A DNA stretch of 64,000 nucleotides from Anthoceros angustus (GCA_010909165.1 VJWM01000025.1:1116001-1180000), one strand, 5' to 3'; numbered from the stretch's first letter, positions 46,393 through 58,280 are shown. The notes: generated by a model from the letters alone, not told the origin. Translations and numbers: made by a program.

Positions 46393-48432
46393 CAGCACCA
46401 CTGTGGAAAATTGCAAGAGCAGGAGTGCTGAAGGATGTGGATGCCATTGTTGGTCGACTTTGCTCCACCTAAGATGGTGTCGGAAGAGTATTGGCGATAA
46501 TTTTGTAGGGTCTAGTGATGGTGTCGATGGTGCTGTCGACATTGGTGACCAGGTAGTTCTAGCACCCAGTGATGAAGAATACGATGGAGCTGTTCAGGAG
46601 GGTGACGAGATTGAATTGGCGCATGGTCGGTAAGCCGTTGTTGTCATTTTCGTGCCCAAGAGGTTATAGCCGCAGTGATGTTCAAATGCTAGTGGTTTGA
46701 AGCACTTAATTGTGTAGCTCGTCCTTTGGTGACCATGTGGCTATGCTTGATGGTGATGGTGTGGACAAGAGTGAAAAGGTTGGTGATGGTCGGGGTTGTG
46801 ATCTCCATCGCATGGAGACACGCCTCTTCTCAAAGCCGCCGAGGGGCCAACTGGAGGCGATCAAGTGGACAATGAGAGCACAAATGCACAGAAGCTCAAT
46901 GGACAAGGATGAAGATGCCACCGCATGCTCAAGAGGTGGATGACAGTTGCCGGTTTAGTTGCTCTTGTAGAGCAGGGATGAGAGCACAAATGCACAGAAG
47001 TTCGCACCCTTCACGTGGTAGTGGCCGACGTGGAGGAAACAATCGTGGTGTGGCCCATTGAAGCGGAGAGGGGCTGGGCGTGGAGGGAGGAATACTGCGT
47101 GCATTTAACCCGATGAAGAGCCTCAACGACCAAGGTATGGGCTATGGTTCTGACCGTGACTACATGTACAAATTTCATGGTGTTGGCTCCGAAGGGAAAT
47201 CATGAAGAAGTGGACTTTTATCTCTTGAAATGTATGGAACTGTAGAACTTGACGCCTTCAAGGATACTAATTGGGGAGGGAGGAGTTTGCAGCACTATTG
47301 TTGTGAAAGCCTTCTACTATGAGCAAGTTCCGACAAGATTGGTATGTACACTTTGCCGGACTCATGGCGGCCACCCAATGCCCCTGTGGAGGACTCGTGT
47401 CGACTAAGTTTTGATGTGGCCAATGGAGAAGCAAAATGAAAGAACAATCACTGGCTCCACCCACATGAGAGGAAGTACATAGAGTGGTTGGCAAAGGTCG
47501 AACATGCGAAGGCGAAAAGTTGAAGACCGTGTGACGATTGAATGTTTGTTGTGTGGATCATGTGAGGGGTCTCGTGAATTTGTCTCGCACGGGTTGTGAT
47601 CTCCACTTGCGCATGGAGACCTTCTTCTCAAAGCGCCAATCATGGAGGCGATCAAGTGGACAATGAGAGCATGCAGAAGCTCATGGCGACAAGGATGAAG
47701 ATGCCACCGCATGCTCAAGAGGTGGATGACAGTTGCCGGTTTAGTTCTTGCTCTTGTAGAGCAGGGATGAGAGCACAAATGCACAGTGAAGTTCGCACCC
47801 TTCACGTGGTAGTGGCCGACGTGGAGGAAACAATCGTGGTGTGGCCCATTGAAGCGGAGAGGGGCTGGGCGTGGAGGGAGGAACACTCGTGCGACGTAAC
47901 CGCGATGAAGAGCCTCAACGACCAAGGTATGGGCTATGGTTCGATAGTGACTACGTGTACAAATTTCATGGTGTTGGCTCAAGAAATCACGAGGAAGTGG
48001 ACTTTATCTCTTGAAATGTATGGAACATGCGAACTTAGCCTTCAAGGATACTAATTGGGGAGGGAGGAGTTTAGGCAGGCACTATTGTTGTGAAAGCCTT
48101 CTACTATGAGCAAGTTCCGGCAGCATTGGTATGTACACTTTCTTGGACTACTGGCGGTGACCAGATCCTCTGAGGAGGACTGGTCTTTGGCGACTAAGTT
48201 TTGATGTGGCCAATGGAGAAGCAAAATGAAAGCAGAACAAGTCTGGCTCCACCCACATGAGAGGAAGTACATAGAGTGGTTGGCAAAGGTCGAACATAGG
48301 CGAAAAGTTGAAGAGGCTGTGACGATTGAATGTGTTTGTTGTGTGGATCATGTGAGGGGTCTCGTGAATTTGTCCGCTGGTTGTGAGTGTTCGAGGCCAT
48401 GTGACCGACATTTTTGGACAAATGCGGTGTGA
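46393..48432 (+). pseudogene. HGKG-family C-terminal-type DNA, plus strand, tandemly duplicated
   Basis: Plus-strand pieces: VDIGDQVVLAPSDEEYDGAV (46540-46600), EEVDFYLLKCMEL (47208-47246), TIVVKAFYYEQVP (47297-47335) and, in the right copy, RKYIEWLAKVEHRRKVEEAV then ECVCCVDHVRGLVN and CECSRPCDRHFW (48260-48425). The FYLLKC block resembles YYLLKC in the minus-strand fragment at 17.9-18.0 kb. A unit of about 800 bp starting GGGTTGTGATCTCCA is present at 46792-47590 and 47591-48381. The cysteine pattern at the end might bind zinc. Opposite in orientation to the copy at 50.7-57.6 kb. Family link rests on short motifs. Confidence 0.5.
46792..48381. repeat. About 800-bp direct tandem duplication
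   Basis: Copies start GGGTTGTGATCTCCA at 46792 and 47591 and remain parallel past GGCCAATGGAGAAGCAAAATG (47418; 48208). Differences are mostly indels of 1-12 bp. Confidence 0.92.
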
Positions 48433-48659
48433 GTCGGGATAAACACTTTGAGTCTGGATCCCATGTTATATCAATGGGTATACGCCTTGTGACGAATGCT
48501 CCATTTTGTGAGGGCACCGAAAAGCTCTATGTACTAAATGGTTCAATGTATACAGAGAATGAACGAAAGTGCCCTTCAAATTGCGTTCGCGATGACAATT
48601 GGGTCCAACACGATGCCAACCTAGCATCCTCCACCTATTGGCACAAACCGATGGCATAG
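48414..48659 (+). CDS. Short coding-like ORF, unknown
   Basis: 81 codons ending in a stop: DKHFESGSHVISMGIRLVTN, then CEGTEKLYVLNGSMYTENE and CPSNCVRDDNWVQHDANLA. Composition is protein-like and it continues the plus-strand frame succession of the preceding fragment after a frame change. I recognise no family. It may be the last exon of the HGKG-type gene fragment to its left or an unrelated exon. Confidence 0.35.
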   Translation: MDKCGVSRDKHFESGSHVISMGIRLVTNAPFCEGTEKLYVLNGSMYTENERKCPSNCVRDDNWVQHDANLASSTYWHKPMA

Positions 48660-48692
48660 AAGAGTGAAAACCGAAGGGCTCAAGCACAATCT

Positions 48693-49800
48693 GCCCATCA
48701 CCACACCGGCTGGAATTGGACGAAACACATATAAGGACATCACCCACCATTCCTACTGCAGCATTCAAATTGGTGCATTGTGAACAACACAAACTACTAA
48801 CCAAGTGAAGTATGCGCTAGCCTATGAACAAAGGAACATGTAAGGCCGGCTGAAGTTCCTTCCTCATGCTAGGATGGATTAGGCATCCACAACGCTTCCA
48901 CCATCGTCATCCTCGCCTCTTGCACCATATTATTGTCCACACCTCGGATCTGCAGACCCGCTCGCGATTCTTCCCGACCATACGGCGTGGCGGCGGCGTC
49001 TCGGCCGCAGCCCACCGCCGACTGCTGCACGGTGGCGACGTGCAGACTCCACCAAAGAGCTTAACGCCGCCATGGCTTGACGCCCTCTTGCTTCCACGGC
49101 CCGAGGTGCATGACCGCGCGTGCCTTCTCGACGGCGGTAGCAACGATGCACGCCGGAAGGCACTCGACGAGCACACCCCATGTTGCTACCGGTGAGGACT
49201 TAGCGAAGATGATCGGTTTCGTGGGTGAAGGCGAGAGTGGAATGAATTCGGTGTCACAATCGCCCATCACCACACGGTGGAATTGAAACACATATAAGGA
49301 CATCACCCACAACGCATTCAAATTGGTGCATTGTGAACAACACGCTACTAACCAAGGAAGTATCGCTAGCCTATGAACAAAGGAACATGTAAGGCCGGCT
49401 GCGAAGTTCCTTCCTACATGCTAGGATGGATTAGGCATCCACGCTTCCACCATCGTCATCCTCGCCCTCTTGCACCATATTATTGTCCACACCTCGGATC
49501 TGCAGATTCGCCTCGCCATTCTTCCCGACCATACGGCGTGGCGGCGTCTCGGCCGCAGCCCATAAAGCTTCCGCCTTTGTTGGCGGTGGCCATGATACTC
49601 CACCGCAAAAACCGCGCCGCCATGGCATCGATCCTCTTGCTTCCACGGCCCGAGGTGCATCGGCACTGCGTGGTGCCTCTTCGGCGGTAGCAACGAGCGT
49701 CGGAAGGCACTCGGCCAAACACGACCCCATGTTGCTACCGGTGCGGACTTAGCGAAGATGATCGGCGGGTGAAGGCGAGTGAGGAATGAATTCGGGGTGT
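48693..49800. repeat. 570-bp direct tandem duplication
   Basis: CCCATCACCACAC starts the copies at 48693 and 49263; both include GAACAAAGGAACATGTAAGG, CACCATATTATTGTCCACACC and ACCATACGGCGTGGCGGCG. The right copy has several deletions of 3-30 bp. Frames in both copies are GC-rich and open on both strands; no domain seen. Confidence 0.92.
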
Positions 49801-50700
49801 CATATTACCTGTTTTGTACACAACCAATCGTTCAATTTATGTCCTCAGTGTCATGGAGGCAAAGCATACTTATTCCCCATCAAGATCGTGTCCTTGGAGT
49901 ATGAAGACGTTTCATGGGGAGAGGTTGTCGTCGTTGGAATGTAATCAAATATTAAGATGCATTGATAATGTTTTTTCGGATTTGCCATGTATCCTCACGA
50001 ATGCTGCAATGATTTTTGAGATGACCATAAGGCGAGTGCGATGGGGGTGTGTGTTTGCTTTTTGCCCTTCCATCGGGTGACTTCTCTTTAGCGAGAAAAT
50101 GAATTAAGCGGACATCGATGGAGCATGGCACCAAAAACAATTGTACTGACTGTAAATCGCATAATTCGTTCATATAATACATCTGGTACAGTACACCTCC
50201 GTGGGTGCATTCAATAATGATTAATCTCCAAGTTCTCCAGATGACACGTGATATACGCCTCCTTTGCCTCATAATGGGTATGACATGCCGTGGCCACTGT
50301 CCTGCATCCGGGGGTCTGCAAAACGAGGAAGTTGTCTCCTACTTCCGGAAGGTCACCATGTCGGAGATATCTTCACTCTCATTGTCCAGATAACATCGGG
50401 ACCATTGGTCCCTACATGCACATCCGAGGCTAGAGGAGCACCATTAGGCATGTTCGGGAGGAGGCTTGCCCGCACGAGTTATTCGCCTGGATTTGGCCAT
50501 GTGGCCTCAAAGTGAAGGCTTTCCAATACCGAATGAGGCACCGTTTTGCATTGAATCGCACTTCCTGTGCACTCCACGCAAAACAAGCAAGGCTCGCATT
50601 TTCAGCTTAGTCGGATCTGTCAAGCTAAACCCATAGATCTGTGCATTTTTGGACCAGTATAGGTCGCAACCAAACTTATTCCTCTTGTTTACTTCAGTTT
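49801..50700. other. Unassigned
   Basis: Minus and plus frames of 60 to 106 codons overlap. No repeat or motif recognised. It lies directly downstream of the HGKG core on that gene's strand, so it may hold its 3' part; a minus frame (50272-49952) reads RLIHFLAKEKSPDGRAKSKH. Confidence 0.3.
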
Positions 50701-50703
50701 TCT

Positions 50704-51651
50704 CTATGAGCTAGAAGCTCCGATGCACAGCATGGTGTCCACTTGTGTAAGAAGAAGAGGCCCCCCCTGAAATATGACTTGTAAGGTAGGCCACGACATC
50801 CGATGATTGAAGCCCGGTGCTAGGGGATGATTCACGCCGCAACGCTCTTTTGAATAGCTCTGGGTCATGTTCACCCTTCCCATGGCCACTACCGATATCG
50901 ACCACAACATCCGACACCCGCTTGAGACTGGGTATCTTGCAATGAAATATGAAGGCCGACATGCCTTGAATCGCTTGCACCCCATCCGACCAACACCAAT
51001 GTTCTCGTGGCCGGAAACCAGGTCCGCCATCCATTGCCAATGCTTCATAACGCAATGTTGGACGAACAACGATCGTGAACCAAGTCATCAACGATGTAAA
51101 ATGATAATACTTCTCAACGTTGCGGCCTGGGTCTTGGGGTCAATGGGCCCATTTCGCGGTAAAAGACCAAAGACCAAAATGGATACTTGATCATTACGCC
51201 AGCATAGATCGATTTGCTCAACACCAAAAGCATAGTTTTGACTGAAGTCCATAACTGAGACAACGACATCCGATGGGAACCACTCTAAGCATTGCCTAAA
51301 TTCCAAAGCCTGCCACCGCTGCACATAATCGTGGAGGATGAACTCCCTCATCTTTTCGGAGAAGTATGACACAAACTCCGCTGGATGAGTCTCCATGAAA
51401 ACTAGCTTTATGCGCTTCTTGTCCTGGCCCTCACTATCTCTACCAACCACTTGATATTGAAAGCGTCGCCACTTCAAAATGGAGTCGGGGTGCACCTCCT
51501 TTGATGTCTCACCAGGATAGAAACGCACCTTGCTCACGCCACAACGCGGGCACCTGCCCTGAAGACATGCAAGCTTGTGCCATGCAACATCACACTCTTT
51601 CTCGCACAAGGCTATTTCAAGAAGCAACCTTACAGCAACAGTCTTGGGCAT
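50704..51651 (-). pseudogene. HGKG-family core: Cys-rich block, DFSQNY, SDG and GHGKGEHD motifs
   Basis: The 187-codon frame (51651-51088) contains CEKECDVAWHKLACLQGRCP (51620-51540, a Cys/His block), SILKWRRFQYQVVGRDSEGQ, FILHDYVQRWQALEFRQC and MDFSQNYAF (51252-51226). After a frame change, HWCWSDGVQ (about 51000-50975) and GSGHGKGEHD (50893-50864) follow, then KRALRRESSP. Conserved Asp in DF..NY, WSDG and GHGKG.HD suggests an RNase H-fold nuclease or transposase with three acidic ligands, which is inference. I recall such proteins as multi-copy and uncharacterised in early land plants and some animals, but cannot confirm it here. Broken by at least one frameshift. Confidence 0.7.
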
Positions 51652-51743
51652 TGCAATGAAGAGGAGACTCTTCTACCGAGTGAGGAACACATGTCATACC
51701 GAATGGCATTGTCCACGAGGATGCACTCTTGAAAGCCCACCAC

Positions 51744-52230
51744 GCAAAGCATTAAAAGCGTCCTTGAGGAAGGCCATTTCTACATGGTACCGGCACAGCA
51801 GACGTGCGTCTTGCAAGCTTTTGACGTTTTTGCTCAAAAGCCGCTCTGAATTTTGTGCGTGCTCAAACCGCAAGTAACCCGTCTCGCATCGTGAGCATCA
51901 GCGCCAGCACACAATCGCTCTTTTAGTAACAAACTGGTGTAAGCGAGAATGTGCCACCATGGTCCGCACACACATTTCCACACTCATAGCATAAGCGTCC
52001 TTGAGGAAGGCCATTTCTACATGGTACGGCGGCGTGAGCGTTGCGTTCTTGCAAGCTTTGTGAAATGTTTTTTTCAAAAGCGTTACTTGAATCTCTGGTG
52101 CCTCGCCAAATGGTAGAACTACACCAGGTGTTGCGGTGAGCCAGCGGTTGAGACACAAATTACTAGCTGCGCTTTGAGCAATGGCGTGTGGCGAGAATGT
52201 GCCACCAGCAGTGCGCACACATTTCCACAC
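51744..52230 (-). pseudogene. HGKG-family RYHVEM segment, duplicated
   Basis: Minus strand: NVKSLQDARLLCRYHVEMAF then LKDAFNALRGG at about 51832-51745, and FHKACKNATLTPPYHVEMAF then LKDAYAMSVEMCV at about 52070-51975. The same segment is on the plus strand at 17.63-17.68 kb. The two copies here are about 230 bp apart, so this segment is another local duplication. It lies upstream of the core on the same strand. Confidence 0.6.
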
Positions 52231-53050
52231 TCATAGCATACAAGCGTGGACACCAAGCCACCGCCTACCATAACACCACAAACCACGCCATAACACTGCA
52301 CCACCTCGATGTCCTCATGACCAGGACACTATCACGGTGGCTACATTGCTCACCGCGTCACTACATCACCACAACTTGCATCGGCCACAAAAGCAGGGCC
52401 CACCACCACCATTTAACTCGCCACATCCGAGCTCCACCACCACATCCGGGCCCGGCCACCACATCCGAGCTCCACACCCGAGCTCCGCCACCACCTCCGA
52501 GCCTCGCCACCACCTCCGAGCCTCGCCACCACCTCCGAGCCGCCACCAGCAGTGCGCACACATTTCCACACTCATAGCATACAAGCGTCTCGTGGACACC
52601 AAGCCACACTACCATAACACCACAAACCACGCCATAACACGGACCACCTCGATGTCCTCATGCGGCGAGGGCGACACAATCACGGTGGCTACATTGCTCA
52701 CCGCGTCACTACATCACCACAACTTGCATCGGCCACAAAAGCAGGGCCCACCACCACCATTTAACTCGCCACATCCGAGCTCCACACATCCGAGCTCCAC
52801 ACCCGAGCTCCGCCACCACCTCCGAGCCTCGCCACCACCTCCGAGCCTCGCCACCACCTCCGAGCCGCCACCAGCAGTGCGCACACATTTCCACACTCAT
52901 AGCATACAAGCGTCTCGTGGACACCAAGCCACACTACCATAACACCACAAACCACGCCATAACACGGACCACCTCGATGTCCTCATGCGGCGAGGGCGAC
53001 ACAATCACGGTGGCTACATTGCTCACCGCGTCACTACATCACCACAACTT
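52190..53050. repeat. Three tandem units of 325-341 bp with embedded 18-bp CCACCTCCGAGCCTCG repeats
   Basis: GTGCGCACACATTTCCACAC starts units at 52211, 52552 and 52877. It derives from the coding sequence around 51965-52000. Each unit contains GGTGGCTACATTGCTCACC and runs of (CCACATCCGAGCTCCA) or (CCACCTCCGAGCCTCG). Confidence 0.92.
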
Positions 53051-53620
53051 GCCGGCCCTGCGGGGCCCACCATTTAACTCGCCCACATCCGAGGCCTACC
53101 ACCACATCCGCAGACGTCCCAACACATCCGGGCGTCCCAACATCAGACCACCACCTCCGGAGCCTGCCACCACCTCCGGATCACCTTACCACCACCTCGG
53201 GAGCCACGCCACCAGCAGCTCTCCCACCACTTTGAATGCGTTACACCTCGCCGAGCTCCACCACATCCGAGCCCGCCACCACATCTCGACGCGACCACGA
53301 TCCGGAGCCCGACCACCACATCGAGCCGAACACGATCCGGAGGTTGACCACAACATCCGGAGCCCTCCAACCATATCCGAGCTCGACCACCGATTCGAGC
53401 CCGACCACAATCGGAGCCCGACCACCGCATCCACGGCTCGTCCACCGCATCCGCCACCCGCAGACAACATCACCATTCTAGCACGGCTACCACATGCCCA
53501 CATCCCAAACCCGCCTAACATGCAAACCGACGATCACCGCCTTCTCCACCGCCATTGCAACCACGGATTCCCTAATATCTGCCTCCAACCTATAGCATCA
53601 CCTCATGGAGGCAAAAACCC
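53051..53620. repeat. Degenerate CCACCACATCCGAGCC minisatellite
   Basis: Continuation of the short-unit repeat, increasingly divergent, from about 53085 to 53460. Frames in it (up to 249 codons, Pro/Thr/His/Ser-rich) follow the repeat. Confidence 0.8.
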
Positions 53621-53916
53621 ACCTGGTCAGACCATCTCCAACAACCTACGTAGCACAATGGACTAAAAAGCAAGGAAAAGCCGCGGTTGAAGTGCCACAG
53701 ACTTGCACAAAGAAGGAACCCACATCCCAAGCAACATGGAAAAAAATCACAACACACACGATGCGAATTAAATCTGCCATTGTAGGTCCATACCCAGAAG
53801 CCTTAAGCTTCGAAGAAGGTGCACCCTCCTCCCGGTGTAACCACTGCGCTTTGAGAATGTGAGCACGAACCAATCCGCAAGAACATCCAGAGCACGCACA
53901 CAAATGGCCAGCCAAT
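53621..53916. other. Unassigned junction segment
   Basis: A plus frame at 53605-53862 (KKQGKAAVEVPQTCTKKEPT) overlaps a minus frame; neither is recognised. Likely an intron or remnant exon of the minus-strand gene. Confidence 0.3.
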
Positions 53917-56900
53917 GCAATATGGAGGATGCCTAAGCGCTTCTAAACGAGCGGACATTTGACATAAGAACCAGCATGGCATGAACACGGATGCTCCTTC
54001 AACCAAACAAGGTTCTTAGAAGACGACTAGGAAGAACATGAACCACCACATGTCGTGCCCATCAAACTAAATTGAAGACCACCGAGTGCATCACGAGAGG
54101 TGTCGAGGAAGTGGATTATATGCTTGACATATGAGTTGGGACCGATGCGCATCCGCTTTGTGTCCTTGGTGTTTGAAGAAGGCCGAGATGCCACCTCCCA
54201 AAATTGCACTATGGTGGCCTTCACGATTCTGGAGACAACGTCGCTGTTCTCCTTCCACTCCCACACAGTGTTTGCTGCGAGCTGCCTCTCCACGACCATC
54301 GCGCCGCCTAATCGCTTTACATATGTATGACAAACCGTTAGCATTCTGCCCACAGTTGCGTCAACCAAACCTTGGTGATTGTGCTTTGCGGTGTTGGAAC
54401 CAAGTTAAACCGGTCAATGTCGTTCGACAATATGAGGTTCCACAATGTATTCCGTGCTGCATAGTGATCGCCCACTTGTACATCTCTTAGATTCCATAAG
54501 CCGTCCTCGCATCGCTTACAAGACAAACAGCTGCATCTTTGGCGTCGGAGGAGGTAGAAAATCTGAAGGAGGAGCCGATGAAACCACTCAAAATCTCGCG
54601 TCAACATGGACCTGAAAACTTGTCTGTCATCTTCAAAAACTCTTCTGCCAATGCCTTGGCCACTTGCTGCTTCCTTCGTACTGTGCACTCCTCACTTCCC
54701 AAGGTAGTTGCTACAGCCCGTTGCATTGCATGCCACACACGTACTCTCGTTGTGGAAGTTGAAGGAGGTGTTGGCACTTCCTCATTCCCCTCTTCTCCAA
54801 CAACTAGAGGAATTTGGTTCTTGTGCCTCATCCCTTTCTGACTTGCCTCTCCACTGCCTCGTTTGTTGGCTGCCCAATATCGGTATTTGGCCGGGCGGTG
54901 ACCGCATCTTGCTCCTTGCTACTTTGAAGTCCTTGAATACACCTTCCTCTCATTCTTTGTTTCTTGTCCATGCACACCTCAACATGATCCGAGGCGGGAA
55001 AACCTGCGCCCAACACGCAAACCCCATCACCTAAACTAATTTTGAAGCGTCAACCTCCGTTGACTTTGTGATGGCATGCCACGGTGGCGGCAACAACTTA
55101 CTACACGTTTTGACCACCAAGCGTGCATACACCATAACATCCATCATGTGGAGTTCAAGATCATGTTGGGCACATAAGGCAAATATCATTGAGTGTGGCA
55201 ATTTGGAGGATGCCTAAGCGCTTCTAAGCAGCGGACATTTGACATAAGAACCGACATGGCATGAACAGAGACCCATCCGCCAAACAAGGTTCTTAGAAGG
55301 CACTAGGAAGAACATGAACCACCATATCGGGCCCGTCAAACTAAATTGAAGACCACAGGTGCATCACACGAGAGGTGTCGAGAAGTGGATTATATGCTTG
55401 ACATATGAGTTGGGACCGATGCGCATCCGCTTTGTGTCCTTGGTGTTTGAAGAAGGCAGATGCCACCTCCCAAAATTGCACTATGGTGGCCTTCACGATT
55501 CTGGAGACAGCGTCGCTGTTCTCCTTCCACTCCCACGAGTGTTTGCTGCGAGCGCTCTGCCTCTCCACGACCATCCAGCGCCGCCTAATCGCTTTACATA
55601 TGTATAGACAAGCGGGCTCGTTAGCGATTCTCCGCCTTCACAGTCTGCGTCAGGACTTCAAACCTTGGTGACCAATGTGCTTTGCCGATGTTGGAACCAA
55701 GTTAAACCGGTCAATGTCGTTCGACAAAATGAGGTTCCACAATGTATTCCGTGCTGCATAGTGATAAGCCCACTTGTACATCTCTTAGATTCCATAAGCC
55801 GTCCTCGACATCACATTACAACGACAAACAGCGTGCATCTTTGGGGTCGAGGAGGAGGTAGAAAATCTGAAGGAGGAGCCGATGAAACCACTCCAAAATC
55901 TCGCGTCAACATGGACGAACATCGTCATCTTCAAAACTCTTACGCCAATGCCTTGGCCACTTGCTGCTTCCTTCAGACTGCACTCCTCACTTCCCAAGGT
56001 AGTTGCTACAGCCCGTTGCATTGCATGCCACACACGTACTCTCGTTGTGGAAGTTGAAGGAGGTGTTGGCACTTCCTCATTCCCCTCTTCTCCAACAACT
56101 AGAGGCTGGTTCTTCGCTGTGCCTCATCCCTTACAGCAGCTTGCCTCTCACGCTGCCTACGTTTGTTGGCTGCCCAATATCGGCGCTGGCGGGCCGGTGA
56201 CCGCATGCTGCTCCTTGCTCGCCTGAAGTCCTTGAATACACCTTCCTCTCCATCTTAGCATTTCTTGTCCATGCACACCTCCAACCTGTGATCCGGGGAA
56301 AACCTGCGCCCAACACGCAACCAACAAACCCCATCACCTAAACCTAATTTTGAAGCGTCAACCTCCGTTGACTTTGTGATGGCATGCCCTGGTGGCGCTT
56401 GACAACTTAGCCACTACACGTTTTGACCACCGTGCATACACCATAACATCCATCATGTGGAGTTCAAGATCATGTTGGGCACATAAGCAAATATCATTGA
56501 AGTGTGGCAAATTTGGCTCTTGGGGCATAAGTGGCCCAAGGTATGTAATCTAGACCGAGAATTTGTGTAAAGCCTCGCTACTAGGCGTGCCTTATACCTT
56601 TCTATAGAACCATCTCCTTTTCTTTTAATTTTGAATACCCATTTGCTGGTTACTATCTTCCTACCCCTAGGTGGTTTGACCAATTCCATGTAGAGTTATT
56701 AACTAGGGAATTATATTGATCTCTGACTACCTTCCATAAGTCTTTTCGGAGAAGAGAAAGCTTGTTTTAAGGTAAGAGGTTCTTACGGGTCTATAGTTGC
56801 CTTGTATACTTGAGAATAAAGTGATCGCCCACTTGTACATCTCTTAGATTCCCGCAAGCCGTCCTCAGGTTCTGCATTACAACAGCAAACAACTGTGCAT

Positions 56901-57568
56901 CTTTGGCGTCCAGAGGGGGAGGAGTCCGAAAATCCTGAAGGAGAGGAGCACGATGAAACCACTCCAAAATCTCGCGTCGACATGGACCTGAAAACTTGTC
57001 TGTCATCTTCAAAAACTCTTCTGCCAATGCCTTGGCCACTTGCTGCTTCCTTCGTACTGTGCACTCCTCACTTCCCAAGGTAGTTGCTACAGCCCGTTGC
57101 ATTGCACGCCACACACGTACTCTCGCTGTGGAAGTTGAAGGAGGTGTTGGCACTTCCTCATTCCCCTCTTCTCCAACAACCTGGAGGCTGGTTCTTGTGC
57201 CTCATCCCTTCTGACTTGCCTCTCCATTTCGTTTGTTGGCTGCCCAATATCGGTTGTGTGACCGCATCTTGCTCCTTGCTACTTTGAAGTCCTTGAATAC
57301 ACCTTCCTCTCCAGCTAGCACATTTCTTGTCCATGCACACCTCCAACGACCATGATCCGAGGCGGGAAAACCTGCGCCCAACACCGCAACCAACAAACCC
57401 CATCACCTAAACCTAATTTTGAAGCGTCAACCTCCGTTGACTTTGTGATGATGCCCTGGTGGCGCTTGACAACTTAGCCACTACGTTTTGACCACCAAAG
57501 CGTGCATAACATCCATCATGAGTTCAAGATCATGTTGGGCACATAAGGCAAATATCATTCAAGTGTGG
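53917..57568 (-). pseudogene. HGKG-family N-terminal region, three tandem modules
   Basis: Each module encodes on the minus strand RHKNQ…, then VPTPPSTSTTRVRVWHAMQR, LGSEECTVRRKQQVAKALAE and KMTDKFSGPC, with a later segment SRIVKATIVQFWEVASRPSS and MRIGPNSYVKHIIHFLD (54260-54110). Modules start near 57568 (partial, cut at 56821), 56512 and 55196. They precede, in the same orientation, the RYHVEM and core segments. The module boundary carries GTTCAAGATCATGTTGGGCAC at 55153, 56461 and 57523. Coding pieces are separated by frame changes that may include introns. The outer edge, at about 57568, abuts copia reverse transcriptase, so this gene is the right-hand end of the DNA that split the copia element. 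Confidence 0.55.
56513..56820 (-). pseudogene. Second copy of the copia reverse transcriptase N-terminal piece
   Basis: Minus strand reads WNWSNHLG- or, in the open frame, MELVKPPRGRKIVTSKWVFK then IKRKGDGSIERYKARLVAR: the start of copia RT. It is near-identical to 57569-57890 and was copied together with the adjacent HGKG module. The right edge joins HGKG sequence at 56817-56822, where AGTGAT is shared by both parents (compare 54462-54467), a microhomology join. Confidence 0.88.
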
Positions 57569-57900
57569 CAAATTTGGCTCTTTGGGGCATAAGTGGCCCA
57601 AGGTATGTAATCTAGACCAGAATTTGTGTAAACCTCGCTACTAGACGTGCCTTATACCTTTCTATAGAACCATCTCCTTTTCTTTTAATTTTGAATACCC
57701 ATTTGCTGGTTACTATCTTCCTACCCCTAGGTGGTTTGACCAATTCCATGTAGAGTTATTAACTAGGGAATTATATTCGAATCTCACTACCTTCCATAAG
57801 TCTTTTTCGTGAGAAGAGAAAGCTTGTTTTAAGGTAAGAGGTTCTTGGGTCTATAGTTGCCTTGTAGACTTGAGAATAAAGTGATATAGGGGTATAGGAT
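57569..57900 (-). CDS. Copia reverse transcriptase, N-terminal piece (original position)
   Basis: Minus strand: KDLWKVV, then NSLVNNSTW, followed by the PRGRKIVTSKWVFKIKRKGD-type block in shifted frames and VARG. In intact copia RT this leads on to the LDVKTAFL motif, which here is at 21.2 kb. The similarity ends near 57569-57600 where HGKG-family DNA begins. Confidence 0.88.
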
Positions 57901-58280
57901 CATCAAAACAGCTAGGTATCCTAAAGGAGGTTCCTTCCAACTGCGGGACACGAGATAGTAGGTCGGGATCTAAGGTTGTACCTTTGTGCAGTGCATCATC
58001 CACAAGGCGAGATCTCTGACGGGATCTGCTGGCTCCACAATGTCATCCTCGGAGGGTCATCAAACTCATCATCATGAGTGTCAATGGCGCCTCTGGGATG
58101 TCAACATCGAGTTAAATGCGGTTGAGTTGTACCGGTTGTGGAATAGATGCTAACTCCTCCTCCTCACATAATAGGTTCAACTAAAGGAACACGAGAAGCG
58201 AGGAATGGGAAATGGAGTGAAATAATCGGTATCATCAAAATAAGAAGGTCAATGGTCTCATCAAGAGGAGGATCAGCTCC
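57901..58280 (-). other. Copia integrase-RT linker
   Basis: Between integrase and RT, copia elements have a poorly conserved acidic/Ser-rich linker. Frames here are broken and no motif is seen. Confidence 0.5.

Noticed and set aside
48360-48659. SET-domain methyltransferase with a Cys-rich pre-SET
   Set aside because: A CxC...C cluster is present but the SET core motifs (GWG, NHSC, ELxxDY) are absent.
52337-53666. Pro/His/Thr-rich ORFs of 201 and 249 codons
   Set aside because: They are read through CCACCTCCGAGCC minisatellite DNA; an 18-bp unit keeps one frame open.
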